Below are positions 27,335 through 35,820 of a stretch of DNA of 64,000 nucleotides, piece by piece. The stretch comes from Pricia antarctica. Its GTDB lineage: Bacteria; Bacteroidota; Bacteroidia; Flavobacteriales; Flavobacteriaceae. The notes beneath the pieces are model-generated. The model was given only the letters and a program-made list of their open reading frames with translations. It was not told the DNA's origin and did not search any database. Made by a program: the position numbers and the translations under genes. The stretch spans positions 372,001-436,000 of the forward strand of contig NZ_FNAO01000001.1 of NCBI RefSeq assembly GCF_900101815.1, read 5' to 3'. The first letter of the stretch is position 1. The number at the start of each line of letters is the position of its first letter.

Positions 27335-29125
27335 CTAAGGATGAAACGTTCCGTAGATTTTCTTGGCTTTGACCATACCTACGATTTCCGCCAGCTTTTC
27401 TAGGGATGCCTCTTTAACGCGCTTGACCGATTTGAAAGTTTTCAACAGATTTTGTGCGGTTTTTTCGCCGACCCCGTCAATACTTTCCAATTCAGAATTA
27501 ATGGCGGCCTTACTGCGTTTGTTCCGGTGGAAGGTAATGCCGAAACGGTGCGCCTCGTTGCGCAGTTGCTGGATAATTTTTAGGGATTCCGATTTCTTGT
27601 CTAGATACAGAGGGATGGGATCTTCCGGAAAATAGATTTCCTCGAGACGTTTTGCGATACCTATGATAGCGATCTTTCCTCTGAGATCCAGAATATCCAA
27701 ACTTTTCAACGCAGATGACAACTGCCCTTTTCCTCCATCTATAACAATCAACTGTGGTAATGATTCCTCCTCGGCCAATAAACGCTTGTACCTTCGATAG
27801 ACGACCTCTTCCATAGATGCAAAATCGTCAGGGCCGTCAACGGTTTTGATATTGTAATGTCGATATTCCTTTTTTGAGGGCTTTCCGTTTCTGAATACCA
27901 CGCAGGCGGCTACAGGATTGCTACCTTGAATATTGCTATTGTCAAAACACTCGATATGCCTTGGCTCGGCTGAAAGGCGTAGATCTTTCTGCATCTGTAC
28001 CATAATTCGGTTCGTATGCCGGTCGGGGTCGATAATCTTGATCTGCTTGAAACGCTCTTGTCTAAAAAACTTGGCATTGCGTTCGGAAAGATCGACAATC
28101 TTTTTTTTGTCCCCCAGTTTGGGCACGGTTACTTTCAAGTGGGGTTCGGCAGTAACTTCAAAAGGCAGATAAAGTTCGGTAGACCGGGAGTCGAAGCGCT
28201 GCCGTATCTCTACAATAGCCAATTGCAAAAGATCGACGTCGCTTTCATCGAGTTTCTTTTTGATTTCCAAGGTATGGGAGCGGATGATCGAACCATGTGA
28301 CAACTGTAAAAAATTAACATACGCATGCGATTCGTCGGAAATGATCGAAAAGACGTCTACATTGTTGATTTTAGGATTGACGATGGTCGATTTCACCTGA
28401 TAATTTTCCAAGACCTCGATTTTCTCTTTGATAAGCTGGGCCTCTTCGAACTGCATATCGACGGCCAAGGATTTCATTCGATGTTTGAAATAGTGTAACG
28501 AGGACTTAAAATTTCCTTTGATAATTTCCCGTATGTCTTCTATCTGGGCATGATAGTCCTCCGCATTTTGCAGACCCTCACAAGGTCCCTTGCAATTGCC
28601 TAGGTGATATTCAAGACACACCTTATACTTACCCGAATCTATTTTTTCTTGGGAAAGATCATAGTTACATGTCCGCAGCGGGTAAACGCTTTTCACCAAG
28701 TCTAAAAGCGTACGTACCGTTTTCATACTGGTGTAGGGGCCATAGTATTCCGAACCATCCTTTATGAGCTTTCGGGTCGGAAAAATCCTAGGGAAGCGCT
28801 CATTTTTGATACATATCCACGGATACGATTTATCATCTTTGAGCAAAACATTGTAACGGGGTCTGTACTTTTTGATTAAGTTGTTCTCTAGCAGTAGCGC
28901 GTCAGATTCGGTGGGCACCACTATATGACGGATACCGCGAATTTTTTTGACCATTACCCGGGTCTTACCATATTCATGGGTCTTGGTAAAATAGGAGGCG
29001 ACCCGTTTCTTAAGGTTCTTTGCCTTGCCTACATACAATATCTTTTCGTCGGCATCATAAAATTGATACACCCCCGGACTATCGGGCAAGGTACTCAACT
29101 GAATTTCTATGGACACCTGGGACAT
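27335..29125 (-). CDS. uvrC: Excinuclease ABC subunit C
   Basis: UvrC makes both incisions in nucleotide excision repair. The 596-residue protein has an N-terminal GIY-YIG nuclease (SPGVYQFYDADEKILYVGKAKNLKKRV), a UVR motif (about 205-240), the C-terminal RNase H-like endonuclease domain (HIECFDNSNIQGSNPVAACVVF, LIVIDGGKGQLSSA) and a helix-hairpin-helix end (LESIDGVGEKTAQNLLKTFKS). All domains are intact. A TAnnTTTG box about 40 bases upstream supports the start. Confidence 0.97.
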   Translation of the reverse strand: MSQVSIEIQLSTLPDSPGVYQFYDADEKILYVGKAKNLKKRVASYFTKTHEYGKTRVMVKKIRGIRHIVVPTESDALLLENNLIKKYRPRYNVLLKDDKSYPWICIKNERFPRIFPTRKLIKDGSEYYGPYTSMKTVRTLLDLVKSVYPLRTCNYDLSQEKIDSGKYKVCLEYHLGNCKGPCEGLQNAEDYHAQIEDIREIIKGNFKSSLHYFKHRMKSLAVDMQFEEAQLIKEKIEVLENYQVKSTIVNPKINNVDVFSIISDESHAYVNFLQLSHGSIIRSHTLEIKKKLDESDVDLLQLAIVEIRQRFDSRSTELYLPFEVTAEPHLKVTVPKLGDKKKIVDLSERNAKFFRQERFKQIKIIDPDRHTNRIMVQMQKDLRLSAEPRHIECFDNSNIQGSNPVAACVVFRNGKPSKKEYRHYNIKTVDGPDDFASMEEVVYRRYKRLLAEEESLPQLIVIDGGKGQLSSALKSLDILDLRGKIAIIGIAKRLEEIYFPEDPIPLYLDKKSESLKIIQQLRNEAHRFGITFHRNKRSKAAINSELESIDGVGEKTAQNLLKTFKSVKRVKEASLEKLAEIVGMVKAKKIYGTFHP

Positions 29126-29164
29126 TCGGATTGCGAATTAAATAATAAAAAGCAACGGGTGCTA

Positions 29165-29196
29165 CAAAGTTAGAGACAAATCATCAACTAAATCAA
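29165..29196 (-). promoter_or_regulatory. Candidate uvrC promoter
   Basis: On the minus strand a TTG (29194-29196) is followed after 21 bases by TAACTTTG (29165-29172), matching the Bacteroidota -33/-7 pattern. The predicted leader is about 34 nt. Confidence 0.6.
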
Positions 29197-29355
29197 TCAA
29201 AAATACTGTAAGAATAAAATGTAAGTCTTTCCTTAACAATTCTAATCTTGAAAATTATGACCATCAATATTCGAGTTCACCAAGGCTTTTAACACTAAAA
29301 TGTTAATATTTAACTAAAAAATGCATTTCATCGGTAAAAACTTCCCCTTGACAGT

Positions 29356-29379
29356 TTAGATAACGATTTTTTTATCTAA
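29356..29379. promoter_or_regulatory. 8-bp inverted repeat upstream of a small ORF
   Basis: TTAGATAA and TTATCTAA are perfect reverse complements separated by 8 bases. They lie about 30-50 bases before the small ORF at 29408, where an operator would sit. A hairpin in RNA is also possible. The function is unknown. Confidence 0.35.
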
Positions 29380-29407
29380 GTTTAACGTATCAAAATCAAT
29401 TACCCCC

Positions 29408-29494
29408 ATGGACAAATATATCATAACCTTAGTTTTATACTTACTTTTGATGATTTCATTCAAGGTGTATTATTATGTAAACGCCAAAGAATAG
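29408..29494 (+). CDS. Putative 28-residue membrane peptide
   Basis: An ATG opens a 28-codon frame, starting MDKYIITLVLYLLLMISFKV: a single hydrophobic segment followed by YYYVNAKE. This is the usual shape of small single-pass membrane proteins. It precedes the folate cyclo-ligase gene by 40 bases on the same strand. It is too short to be sure of by sequence alone. Confidence 0.45.
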   Translation: MDKYIITLVLYLLLMISFKVYYYVNAKE

Positions 29495-29534
29495 GTTTCA
29501 TCGACCCTTCCCGATACCGTTTTTGATTCGAATC

Positions 29535-30110
29535 ATGCTTAAACAGGATTTACGGTCGGAATATAGAAATCGAAGGAAATCAATTTCTGAAAGTTCCCTT
29601 TTAGCTTCAAGCTTGGCTATTGCCAATGCTTCGCTCATACTCCCTATATGGGGTTTCAGTTACTATCATATTTTTCTGCCTATTTCCTACCAAAAAGAAA
29701 TTGATACCCATTTCATCCTTACCATCCTTCAAGGCAAGGATAAAAATGTTGTACTTCCCAAAGTGACCGGCGACGATTCGCTGAAACACTATTTACTTAC
29801 CGACGCTACCAAATTCCGAACCAACAGGTGGAAGATTCCCGAGCCCATTGACGGCATCGAAATCCCAATCGATAAAATTGATGTGGTATTCATTCCTCTT
29901 TTAGCCTTCGATAAAAAAGGAAACCGTGTAGGATATGGCAAGGGATTTTACGATACTTTTCTAAAGGAATGTCGTAAGGATGTAAAAAAAATAGGCCTGT
30001 CCCTATTTCAAGCGGAAGATACCATTGAGGATATCAATGCATACGATATCCCACTTGACTATTGCATCACGCCAAAGAAAATCTATTCTTTTTCTGTTCT
30101 GGCTACATAG
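29535..30110 (+). CDS. 5-formyltetrahydrofolate cyclo-ligase
   Basis: The 191-residue protein converts 5-formyl-THF to 5,10-methenyl-THF with ATP, recycling a folate storage form. The family C-terminal signature is present: FIPLLAFDKKGNRVGYGKGFYDTFL, with the conserved Gly-rich loop, and RSEYRNRRKSIS near the N-terminus. The ATG at 29535 is preferred over an in-frame TTG 12 bases upstream. It overlaps the convergent lspA by 28 bases. Confidence 0.95.
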   Translation: MLKQDLRSEYRNRRKSISESSLLASSLAIANASLILPIWGFSYYHIFLPISYQKEIDTHFILTILQGKDKNVVLPKVTGDDSLKHYLLTDATKFRTNRWKIPEPIDGIEIPIDKIDVVFIPLLAFDKKGNRVGYGKGFYDTFLKECRKDVKKIGLSLFQAEDTIEDINAYDIPLDYCITPKKIYSFSVLAT

Positions 30111-30754
30111 TCGTCCCAGCTATCGGAATAGGCATCCGCCTCTTTTTTTCCAAACGCACTTTTATTAAAGACGATTAAAATACCTACGCCTGTACTGATG
30201 GCCATATCGGCAATGTTGAAGACAGGTTCGAAAAATCGGAAATCCGACCCCCCAAAATAGGGCACCCATTCGGGCCATGTGGAGTCTATAATAGGAAAAT
30301 AGAGCATGTCGACCACCTTACCATGGAAAATATCGCCGTAGGGTTCCGCTGAAAATGCCGTGGCCACCTGTTGGTAACTATCGTTAAAAATCATTCCGTA
30401 AAAAACGGAATCGATAATATTGCCCAGCGCTCCCGCAAAAATTAAAGAAACGGCCCAAATTAAAGTTTTCGACGATTTCTTTCGAACCGTATCGTAAAGC
30501 CAATAACCAATGCCCGCTACGGCAAACAATCGGAATACGGTCAGTATTAGTTTTCCCGTCGATTCCGAAACCGGTAAAAAATCACTGAGTTTCGCGCCCC
30601 AAGCTGCCCCGGAATTTTCGATGAACAGTATTTTAAACCAATTGAAAACATCTACCGATTCTCCCAATACGAAATGGGTCTTTATGTAGTATTTGCTTCC
30701 TTGGTCTATCAGCAATAGTACCGCTATGATTAGCACCGATTTCTTTAAACTCAT
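30083..30754 (-). CDS. lspA: Lipoprotein signal peptidase (signal peptidase II)
   Basis: LspA cleaves prolipoproteins before the lipidated Cys. The 223-residue membrane protein has the two catalytic Asp motifs GALGNIIDSVFYG (about residue 114) and FNIADMAISTGVGIL (about 185), four membrane helices, and an insert between the motifs as is common in Bacteroidota. It ends the leftward group ileS, TraR/DksA-like, DUF2807-like, lspA. The association of ileS and lspA is seen across many bacteria. Confidence 0.96.
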   Translation of the reverse strand: MSLKKSVLIIAVLLLIDQGSKYYIKTHFVLGESVDVFNWFKILFIENSGAAWGAKLSDFLPVSESTGKLILTVFRLFAVAGIGYWLYDTVRKKSSKTLIWAVSLIFAGALGNIIDSVFYGMIFNDSYQQVATAFSAEPYGDIFHGKVVDMLYFPIIDSTWPEWVPYFGGSDFRFFEPVFNIADMAISTGVGILIVFNKSAFGKKEADAYSDSWDDYVARTEKE

Positions 30755-30800
30755 AGTTCCGGATAGAAATTAAGGGCAAAAATAGGAATATTGCGGCATA

Positions 30801-31418
30801 TTATTCGATTTTATCAAGAAGGATGTCGCCAGTTACCGAACTGACATCATAAAACGTATCACCGGATGGAATTTGATTTCGCCCTACCCTGCCATACTTA
30901 CTCGTGGCCTTGATTTTCGCGTTTCTGGCCAATACTGAAATAGTTCCGCTTTGGGTGGCGACTACTGCGGTCCCGGAAATACTTTTTAGATGGCAGCTAC
31001 CGTCGCTAAGGGTGATTTTTAGCTTTTCATAGCTGCCTTTGGCCGTTACATGGCATCCTGTTCCGAAAATCGTTACTCTTTTCTGTTCTGGCAGTAACAA
31101 CTTCAACGCAATGGAAATTACTTTGTGGGCACTGAGTTTGTCGTTCGGTTTTTTGAAATTCGGCTGAAATTCGGTGTCTATAAAAAGGGTATTACCCGAT
31201 GTCTTGACATTTACCAATAAGTCGTTACAATACTCACCATCGATGGCCGCTTCGACTAGTACCTCATTACCCGGCGCCGTATCGACGAACAGTTCGAAAC
31301 TGTTCGTGACATTTAAGATTATCGCCTCAATTTTTGGATTTATGAAAGATTTTTTTACAATTTTTTGGGCGTAGAGGGTATGCGCTAGTAAGAAAAAGAA
31401 GAAGCAGATCCATTTCAT
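30801..31418 (-). CDS. Secreted DUF2807-like (GIN domain) protein
   Basis: The 205-residue product begins with a signal peptide (MKWICFFFFLLAHTLYAQ) if the ATG at 31418 is used; the frame also opens two codons earlier at a TTG. The rest is a series of short beta strands of the GIN/DUF2807 type (VEAAIDGEYCNDLLVNVKTSGNTLFI, KLKITLSDGSCHLKSISGTAVVATQSG), which form a right-handed beta-helix in solved relatives. It is probably periplasmic or surface-bound with an unknown role. It lies between lspA and the TraR/DksA-like gene, 9 bases after the latter's stop. Confidence 0.75.
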   Translation of the reverse strand: MKWICFFFFLLAHTLYAQKIVKKSFINPKIEAIILNVTNSFELFVDTAPGNEVLVEAAIDGEYCNDLLVNVKTSGNTLFIDTEFQPNFKKPNDKLSAHKVISIALKLLLPEQKRVTIFGTGCHVTAKGSYEKLKITLSDGSCHLKSISGTAVVATQSGTISVLARNAKIKATSKYGRVGRNQIPSGDTFYDVSSVTGDILLDKIE

Positions 31419-31427
31419 TACCAACCC

Positions 31428-31811
31428 TTACTGCTGCATATTCTTGGCCTCTATGCTAAGGGTCGCATGCGGCACCAGTTTGAGACGCTCTTTGGCAATA
31501 AGTTTACCGGTTACGCGGCAAATACCATAGGTCTTGTTTTCGATACGCAGCAAGGCGTTCTTCAAATCACGTATAAATTTTTCTTGACGAATGGCTAGTT
31601 GCGTATTCGCTTCTTTGCTCATGGTCTCCGACCCCTCCTCGAAGGCCTTGAAAGTAGGCGAAGTATCGTCCGTACCATTATTGCCATCATTCATATATGA
31701 ACTTTTCAGCAGCTCTAGATGACTCTTGGCCTTTGTTATTTTATCTTCGATCAGCTCCCTGAATTCGGCCAAATCTCTGTCCGAATATCTAACTTTTAAA
31801 TCTTCTGCCAT
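31428..31811 (-). CDS. TraR/DksA-like regulator lacking the zinc cysteines
   Basis: The 127-residue protein has an N-terminal coiled coil (about 8-80) with acidic residues at its centre and the C-terminal DksA segment YGICRVTGKLIAKERLKLVPHATLSIEAK. Classical DksA has a four-cysteine zinc finger here; this protein keeps one Cys only, as I recall for other Flavobacteriia homologues. DksA-type proteins bind the RNA polymerase secondary channel. The gene starts 4 bases after ileS and lies in the ileS-lspA group. Confidence 0.9.
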   Translation of the reverse strand: MAEDLKVRYSDRDLAEFRELIEDKITKAKSHLELLKSSYMNDGNNGTDDTSPTFKAFEEGSETMSKEANTQLAIRQEKFIRDLKNALLRIENKTYGICRVTGKLIAKERLKLVPHATLSIEAKNMQQ

Positions 31812-31814
31812 AAC

Positions 31815-34800
31815 CTAATGTTTTACAATAAATAATTTGGTTTTTACTTCATCAAAGGCCACTTCGATACCTTTTTCTAATTTTTCCTCAAAACGCAGAT
31901 CAGCGGTCAAGGTCTCGGTTTTGATGTATTCGAGATTGCTTTCTACCGCTTTTTCGACAAAGCCATCTTTCAGAATTTTCACTACTATTTTGTCTGTCAC
32001 TTCGTACCCCGAATCCTTTCTAATATTCTGGATCCGGTTCACCAATTCTCTTGCGATTCCCTCTTTTCTGAGTTCATCGTCGATAGAAACATCAAGTGCT
32101 ACGGTAAGCGAGCCCTGATTGGCCACCAACCAACCCTCGATATCCTGTGAAGCTATCTCTACATCTTGTAACTCTAATATAACGCTTTTATTTTCAATGT
32201 CGAGGGATATTTTTCCCTCTCGTTCTATTTTTTGGATATCTTCTTGCTGTAACTTACTGACCGCGTGGGCTATTTTTTTCATGTCCTTGCCAAACTTTGG
32301 CCCTAAGACTTTGAAATTCGGTTTGATCTGTTTGACCAAGATTCCGGAGGCATCGTCCAAGAGCTGTATCTCTTTGACATTGACTTCGGATTTTATAAGA
32401 TCGGCCACCGCTTCGATTTCCTGTTTTTGGATTGAGCTCAACGCGGGAATCATTATTTTCTGTAGCGGTTGGCGCACTTTGATCTTTTCCTTCTGGCGGA
32501 TGGACAGGACCAAGGAGGATATCGTCTGCGCCATTTCCATTTTACTTTCCAGCTCCTTGTTTACGATAGAAGCATCGTAAATCGGAAAATCAGCCAAATG
32601 CACGCTTTCAAATGCATCCTTTTTCGTAGTGGCGGTCAAATCTTTGTACAATCGGTCCATAAAAAAGGGAGCCACAGGTGCCGAAAGTCTGGCCACCGTT
32701 TCCAAACAGGTGTGAAGGGTTTGGTAGGCCGATATTTTATCCTTTTGATATTCCCCCTTCCAAAAACGTCTTCTGCAAAGGCGCACATACCAGTTACTTA
32801 GATTTTCCTGCACATAATCGGATATGGCCCGCGTAGCTTTTGTCGGTTCATAATCGGCGTAGGCCTCATCGACGATTTTTATTAGGGAATGTAATTCGGA
32901 CAGCACCCACCGGTCAATTTCGGGACGCTCGTTAAGCGGGATGTCATCCTCTGAATAATCGAAAGCGTCGATGTTCGCATACAATGCGAAGAAGGAATAG
33001 GTGTTGTACAAGGTGCCAAAAAACTTGCGCTTTACCTCGGCGATACCCTCGATATCGAATTTGAGATTATCCCATGGGTTGGCGTTCGAGATCATGTACC
33101 AGCGGGTGGCATCGGCGCCGTGTTCGTTCATGGTTTCGAACGGATCTGCGGCGTTACCCAAGCGTTTACTCATCTTTTTGCCCTCCTTATCGAGCACCAG
33201 TCCGTTGGAAACTACATTTTTATACGCTACGGAATCGAAGACCATGGTAGCGATGGCGTGCAGGGTATAAAACCAGCCCCGGGTCTGGTCGACCCCCTCG
33301 GCGATAAAATCGGCGGGGAACGGAATGGTTTGTCCGGGGGTAAGGGCTTTAGGGGCATCGAGCTGACCTTTGGGTGTTTCCTTGGGGCCCCTTTCAAAAG
33401 GATAATGCCACTGCGCGTACGGCATGGACCCGCTGTCGAACCAAACGTCGATCAGGTCGGCCTCGCGCTTCATAGCCTTCCCGGATGGGGAAACCAAGGT
33501 AATGTCATCGACGATGTTCTTGTGCAGGTCGATAGTGTCGTAGTTTTCTTCGGATAGGTCGCCCACAACAAAATCCGCAAAAATATCTTTTTTAAGTACT
33601 CCGGATTCGACCGCTTTCGCCATCTCGGACTTCAGTTCGGCCACGGACCCGATGATGATTTCTTCCTGTCCGTCTTCGGTACGCCAAATCGGTAGCGGGA
33701 TGCCCCAATAGCGAGATCGAGAAAGGTTCCAATCATTGGCGTTGGCCAACCAATTGCCGAAACGGCCCTCGCCTGTTGATTTGGGCTTCCAATTGATGGT
33801 GTTGTTCAATTCGACCATACGGTCTTTGACCTCGGTGACCTTGATAAACCACGAATCCAGTGGATAATACAGGATCGGTTTATCGGTACGCCAGCAGTTC
33901 GGGTAGCTGTGTACGTATTTTTCGACCTTGAAGGCCTTGTTCTCTTCTTTTAACTTGATAGCAATTTCGACATCGACCGATTTTTCTGGCTCCTGACCCA
34001 AATCATAATATTCGTTTTTGACATATTTGCCAGCCAGTTCACCCATTTCCGGGCGAAACTTGCCCTGAAGGTCGACCAAGGGAACTGGATTTTCGTTCTC
34101 GTCCAACACCAGCAACGGCGGTACTTCGGGTACGGCCTGTTTGGCGACTAAGGCATCATCGGCACCAAAGGTCGGCGCGGTATGTACGATGCCCGTACCA
34201 TCTTCGGTAGTCACAAAATCCCCTGCAATGACACGAAAGGCGTTTTCAGCGTTTTGGTAGGGCAAGGCATATTTTAGGAGTTGTTCATATTGTATACCGA
34301 CCAAATCTTTTCCTTTAAACTCTTTGACGACATAGAATGGAATCGTCTTATCTCCAGACGTGTACTCTAACAATTCCGGCTTTGATTCGACCAGTAGGAA
34401 TTTTCCCGAAAACTGTTCGTTTACCAAACGTTTGGCCAGAATAACGTTGATAGGCTTAAACGTGTACTGGTTATAGGTCTCCACCAAAACGTAATCGATT
34501 TTCGGCCCAACAGTCAAGGCCGTATTCGAGGGCAGCGTCCAAGGGGTGGTCGTCCAGGCCAAAAAATAGATATCGCCTTCCTCCTTTAAAAAATCAGGGA
34601 GTGATGATTCGACCGCCTTGAACTGCGCTACGGCAGTGGTATCGGTAACATCTTGATAGGTGCCGGGCTGATTAAGCTCATGCGAGCTAAGGCCCGTGCC
34701 CGCTTTGGGCGAATAAGGCTGAATGGTATATCCTTTATAAATTAGTCCCTTATCGTATATCTGCTTCAACAACCACCAGACCGACTCCATATACTTCGGC

Positions 34801-35255
34801 TTGTAGGTAATGTACGGATCCTCCATATCGACCCAATACCCTACCTGTTCGGTCATTCGATTCCATACGTCAGTGTAGCGCATGACCGCTTTTTTGCAGG
34901 CGGCATTGTAATCCTCCACGGATATTTTGGTGCCGATATCCTCTTTTGTGATACCTAATTCTTTTTCGACGCCGAGTTCAATGGGCAACCCGTGTGTATC
35001 CCAACCGGCCTTTCGTTTGACCTGAAAGCCCTTCATGGTCTTATATCTGGGGAAAATATCCTTAATAGTACGTGCCATAACGTGATGGATACCTGGCATA
35101 CCGTTCGCGGACGGAGGCCCCTCGTAGAAAACATAACTAGGCTGGCCTTCCCTTGTGGAAACGCTTTTCTCGAAAATTCCGTGTTGCTTCCAATAACCGA
35201 GAACCTCCTCGGCTACTTTAGGCAGATCTAAACCTTTATATTCGGCGAATTTCAT
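31815..35255 (-). CDS. ileS: Isoleucyl-tRNA synthetase
   Basis: IleS charges tRNA-Ile. The class I signatures are GIHHVMAR (HIGH equivalent) near residue 60 and KKMSKRLGN, with the editing domain between (WTTTPWTLPSNTALTVGP, GTGIVHTAPTFGADD) and a C-terminal tRNA-binding region. The length of 1146 residues is that of the eukaryote-like, longer bacterial type. That type includes many enzymes with natural tolerance to mupirocin, but tolerance cannot be read off here. The frame opens six codons earlier at a TTG; the ATG at 35255 gives the usual MKFAEYKGLDLP start. Confidence 0.97.
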   Translation of the reverse strand: MKFAEYKGLDLPKVAEEVLGYWKQHGIFEKSVSTREGQPSYVFYEGPPSANGMPGIHHVMARTIKDIFPRYKTMKGFQVKRKAGWDTHGLPIELGVEKELGITKEDIGTKISVEDYNAACKKAVMRYTDVWNRMTEQVGYWVDMEDPYITYKPKYMESVWWLLKQIYDKGLIYKGYTIQPYSPKAGTGLSSHELNQPGTYQDVTDTTAVAQFKAVESSLPDFLKEEGDIYFLAWTTTPWTLPSNTALTVGPKIDYVLVETYNQYTFKPINVILAKRLVNEQFSGKFLLVESKPELLEYTSGDKTIPFYVVKEFKGKDLVGIQYEQLLKYALPYQNAENAFRVIAGDFVTTEDGTGIVHTAPTFGADDALVAKQAVPEVPPLLVLDENENPVPLVDLQGKFRPEMGELAGKYVKNEYYDLGQEPEKSVDVEIAIKLKEENKAFKVEKYVHSYPNCWRTDKPILYYPLDSWFIKVTEVKDRMVELNNTINWKPKSTGEGRFGNWLANANDWNLSRSRYWGIPLPIWRTEDGQEEIIIGSVAELKSEMAKAVESGVLKKDIFADFVVGDLSEENYDTIDLHKNIVDDITLVSPSGKAMKREADLIDVWFDSGSMPYAQWHYPFERGPKETPKGQLDAPKALTPGQTIPFPADFIAEGVDQTRGWFYTLHAIATMVFDSVAYKNVVSNGLVLDKEGKKMSKRLGNAADPFETMNEHGADATRWYMISNANPWDNLKFDIEGIAEVKRKFFGTLYNTYSFFALYANIDAFDYSEDDIPLNERPEIDRWVLSELHSLIKIVDEAYADYEPTKATRAISDYVQENLSNWYVRLCRRRFWKGEYQKDKISAYQTLHTCLETVARLSAPVAPFFMDRLYKDLTATTKKDAFESVHLADFPIYDASIVNKELESKMEMAQTISSLVLSIRQKEKIKVRQPLQKIMIPALSSIQKQEIEAVADLIKSEVNVKEIQLLDDASGILVKQIKPNFKVLGPKFGKDMKKIAHAVSKLQQEDIQKIEREGKISLDIENKSVILELQDVEIASQDIEGWLVANQGSLTVALDVSIDDELRKEGIARELVNRIQNIRKDSGYEVTDKIVVKILKDGFVEKAVESNLEYIKTETLTADLRFEEKLEKGIEVAFDEVKTKLFIVKH

Positions 35256-35286
35256 ATCCCCTATTATCTTCAATAATTACTATTCG

Positions 35287-35363
35287 TGCCACTCGGAAAT
35301 TAGGATTTTTGTCTTGGCAAAGAAAAAAATAAATTTGTCAAAACTCCCGATTTCCGAGTGGCA
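35287..35363 (-). promoter_or_regulatory. Long inverted repeat in the ileS leader
   Basis: The outer 14 bases of each arm (35287-35300 and 35350-35363) are perfect reverse complements. Pairing continues with a few mismatches to about 27 bases per arm around a 23-base centre. On the minus strand it lies wholly between a TAATTTTG box (35377-35384) and the ileS start, so it would form a large hairpin at the very 5' end of the mRNA. It could be a cis-regulatory structure or a short inserted element. Confidence 0.6.
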
Positions 35364-35376
35364 AGAATAAAGGCTG

Positions 35377-35384
35377 CAAAATTA
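35377..35384 (-). promoter_or_regulatory. Candidate -7 box for ileS
   Basis: The minus strand reads TAATTTTG, an exact TAnnTTTG match, predicting a start near 35371 and a leader of about 115 nt that contains the inverted repeat. Confidence 0.45.
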
Positions 35385-35481
35385 GGGATTTTGATCGGAT
35401 TTTGCGGATATCCCATCCTTGAAATTGAGACAACAGTGTCACACGCTATAAAATAGAATCCAAAATTCAAATCAATCCGTA

Positions 35482-35489
35482 TATCTTTG
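35482..35489 (+). promoter_or_regulatory. Candidate -7 box for the acidic lipoprotein gene
   Basis: TATCTTTG matches TAnnTTTG and lies 25 bases before the ATG at 35514. No clear -33 element is visible. Confidence 0.55.
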
Positions 35490-35513
35490 CGAAAACAACT
35501 AAAAACTAAAATC

Positions 35514-35762
35514 ATGAAAAAAGTATTTCTAAGTTCCCTTTTGATGCTTGCGTTGAGCGTATCTTTCGTTTCTTGTAGGGACGCCGAAAATAAATCGAAC
35601 GACGCCATGGAAGAGTCTGAAGACGCCATGGACGATGCCGGTGATAAATTGAAGGAAGTAGGGGATGACATTCAAGACGGCGCCGAAGAAGCGGCCGATG
35701 ATGTCGAGGATGCCCTAGACGATGCCGGTGATGCTATCGAGGATGCCGTTGACGATAACTAA
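35514..35762 (+). CDS. Small, highly acidic repeat lipoprotein
   Basis: The 82-residue product starts with a lipoprotein signal (MKKVFLSSLLMLALSVSFVSC; lipobox ending at Cys21). The remaining 61 residues are almost all Asp, Glu, Ala, Gly and Lys in a loose heptad-like pattern (AMEESEDAMDDAGDKLKEVG, then related DDAGDAIEDAV units). Long amphipathic helices or coiled coils are likely. No family with a known function is recognised. A promoter box upstream and a strong terminator downstream make it a single-gene unit. Confidence 0.85.
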   Translation: MKKVFLSSLLMLALSVSFVSCRDAENKSNDAMEESEDAMDDAGDKLKEVGDDIQDGAEEAADDVEDALDDAGDAIEDAVDDN

Positions 35763-35788
35763 ATTGCTATTAATTTATTAGGAAGAAG

Positions 35789-35815
35789 CCCTGACTGAGA
35801 AGTCGGGGTTTTTTT
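35789..35815 (+). terminator. Intrinsic terminator after the acidic lipoprotein gene
   Basis: CCCTGACT pairs with AGTCGGGG (8 bp, one G-T) around a GAGA loop and runs into seven T, 26 bases after the stop codon. It lies just before the end of the convergent recO. Confidence 0.9.
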
Positions 35816-35820
35816 GTGGG

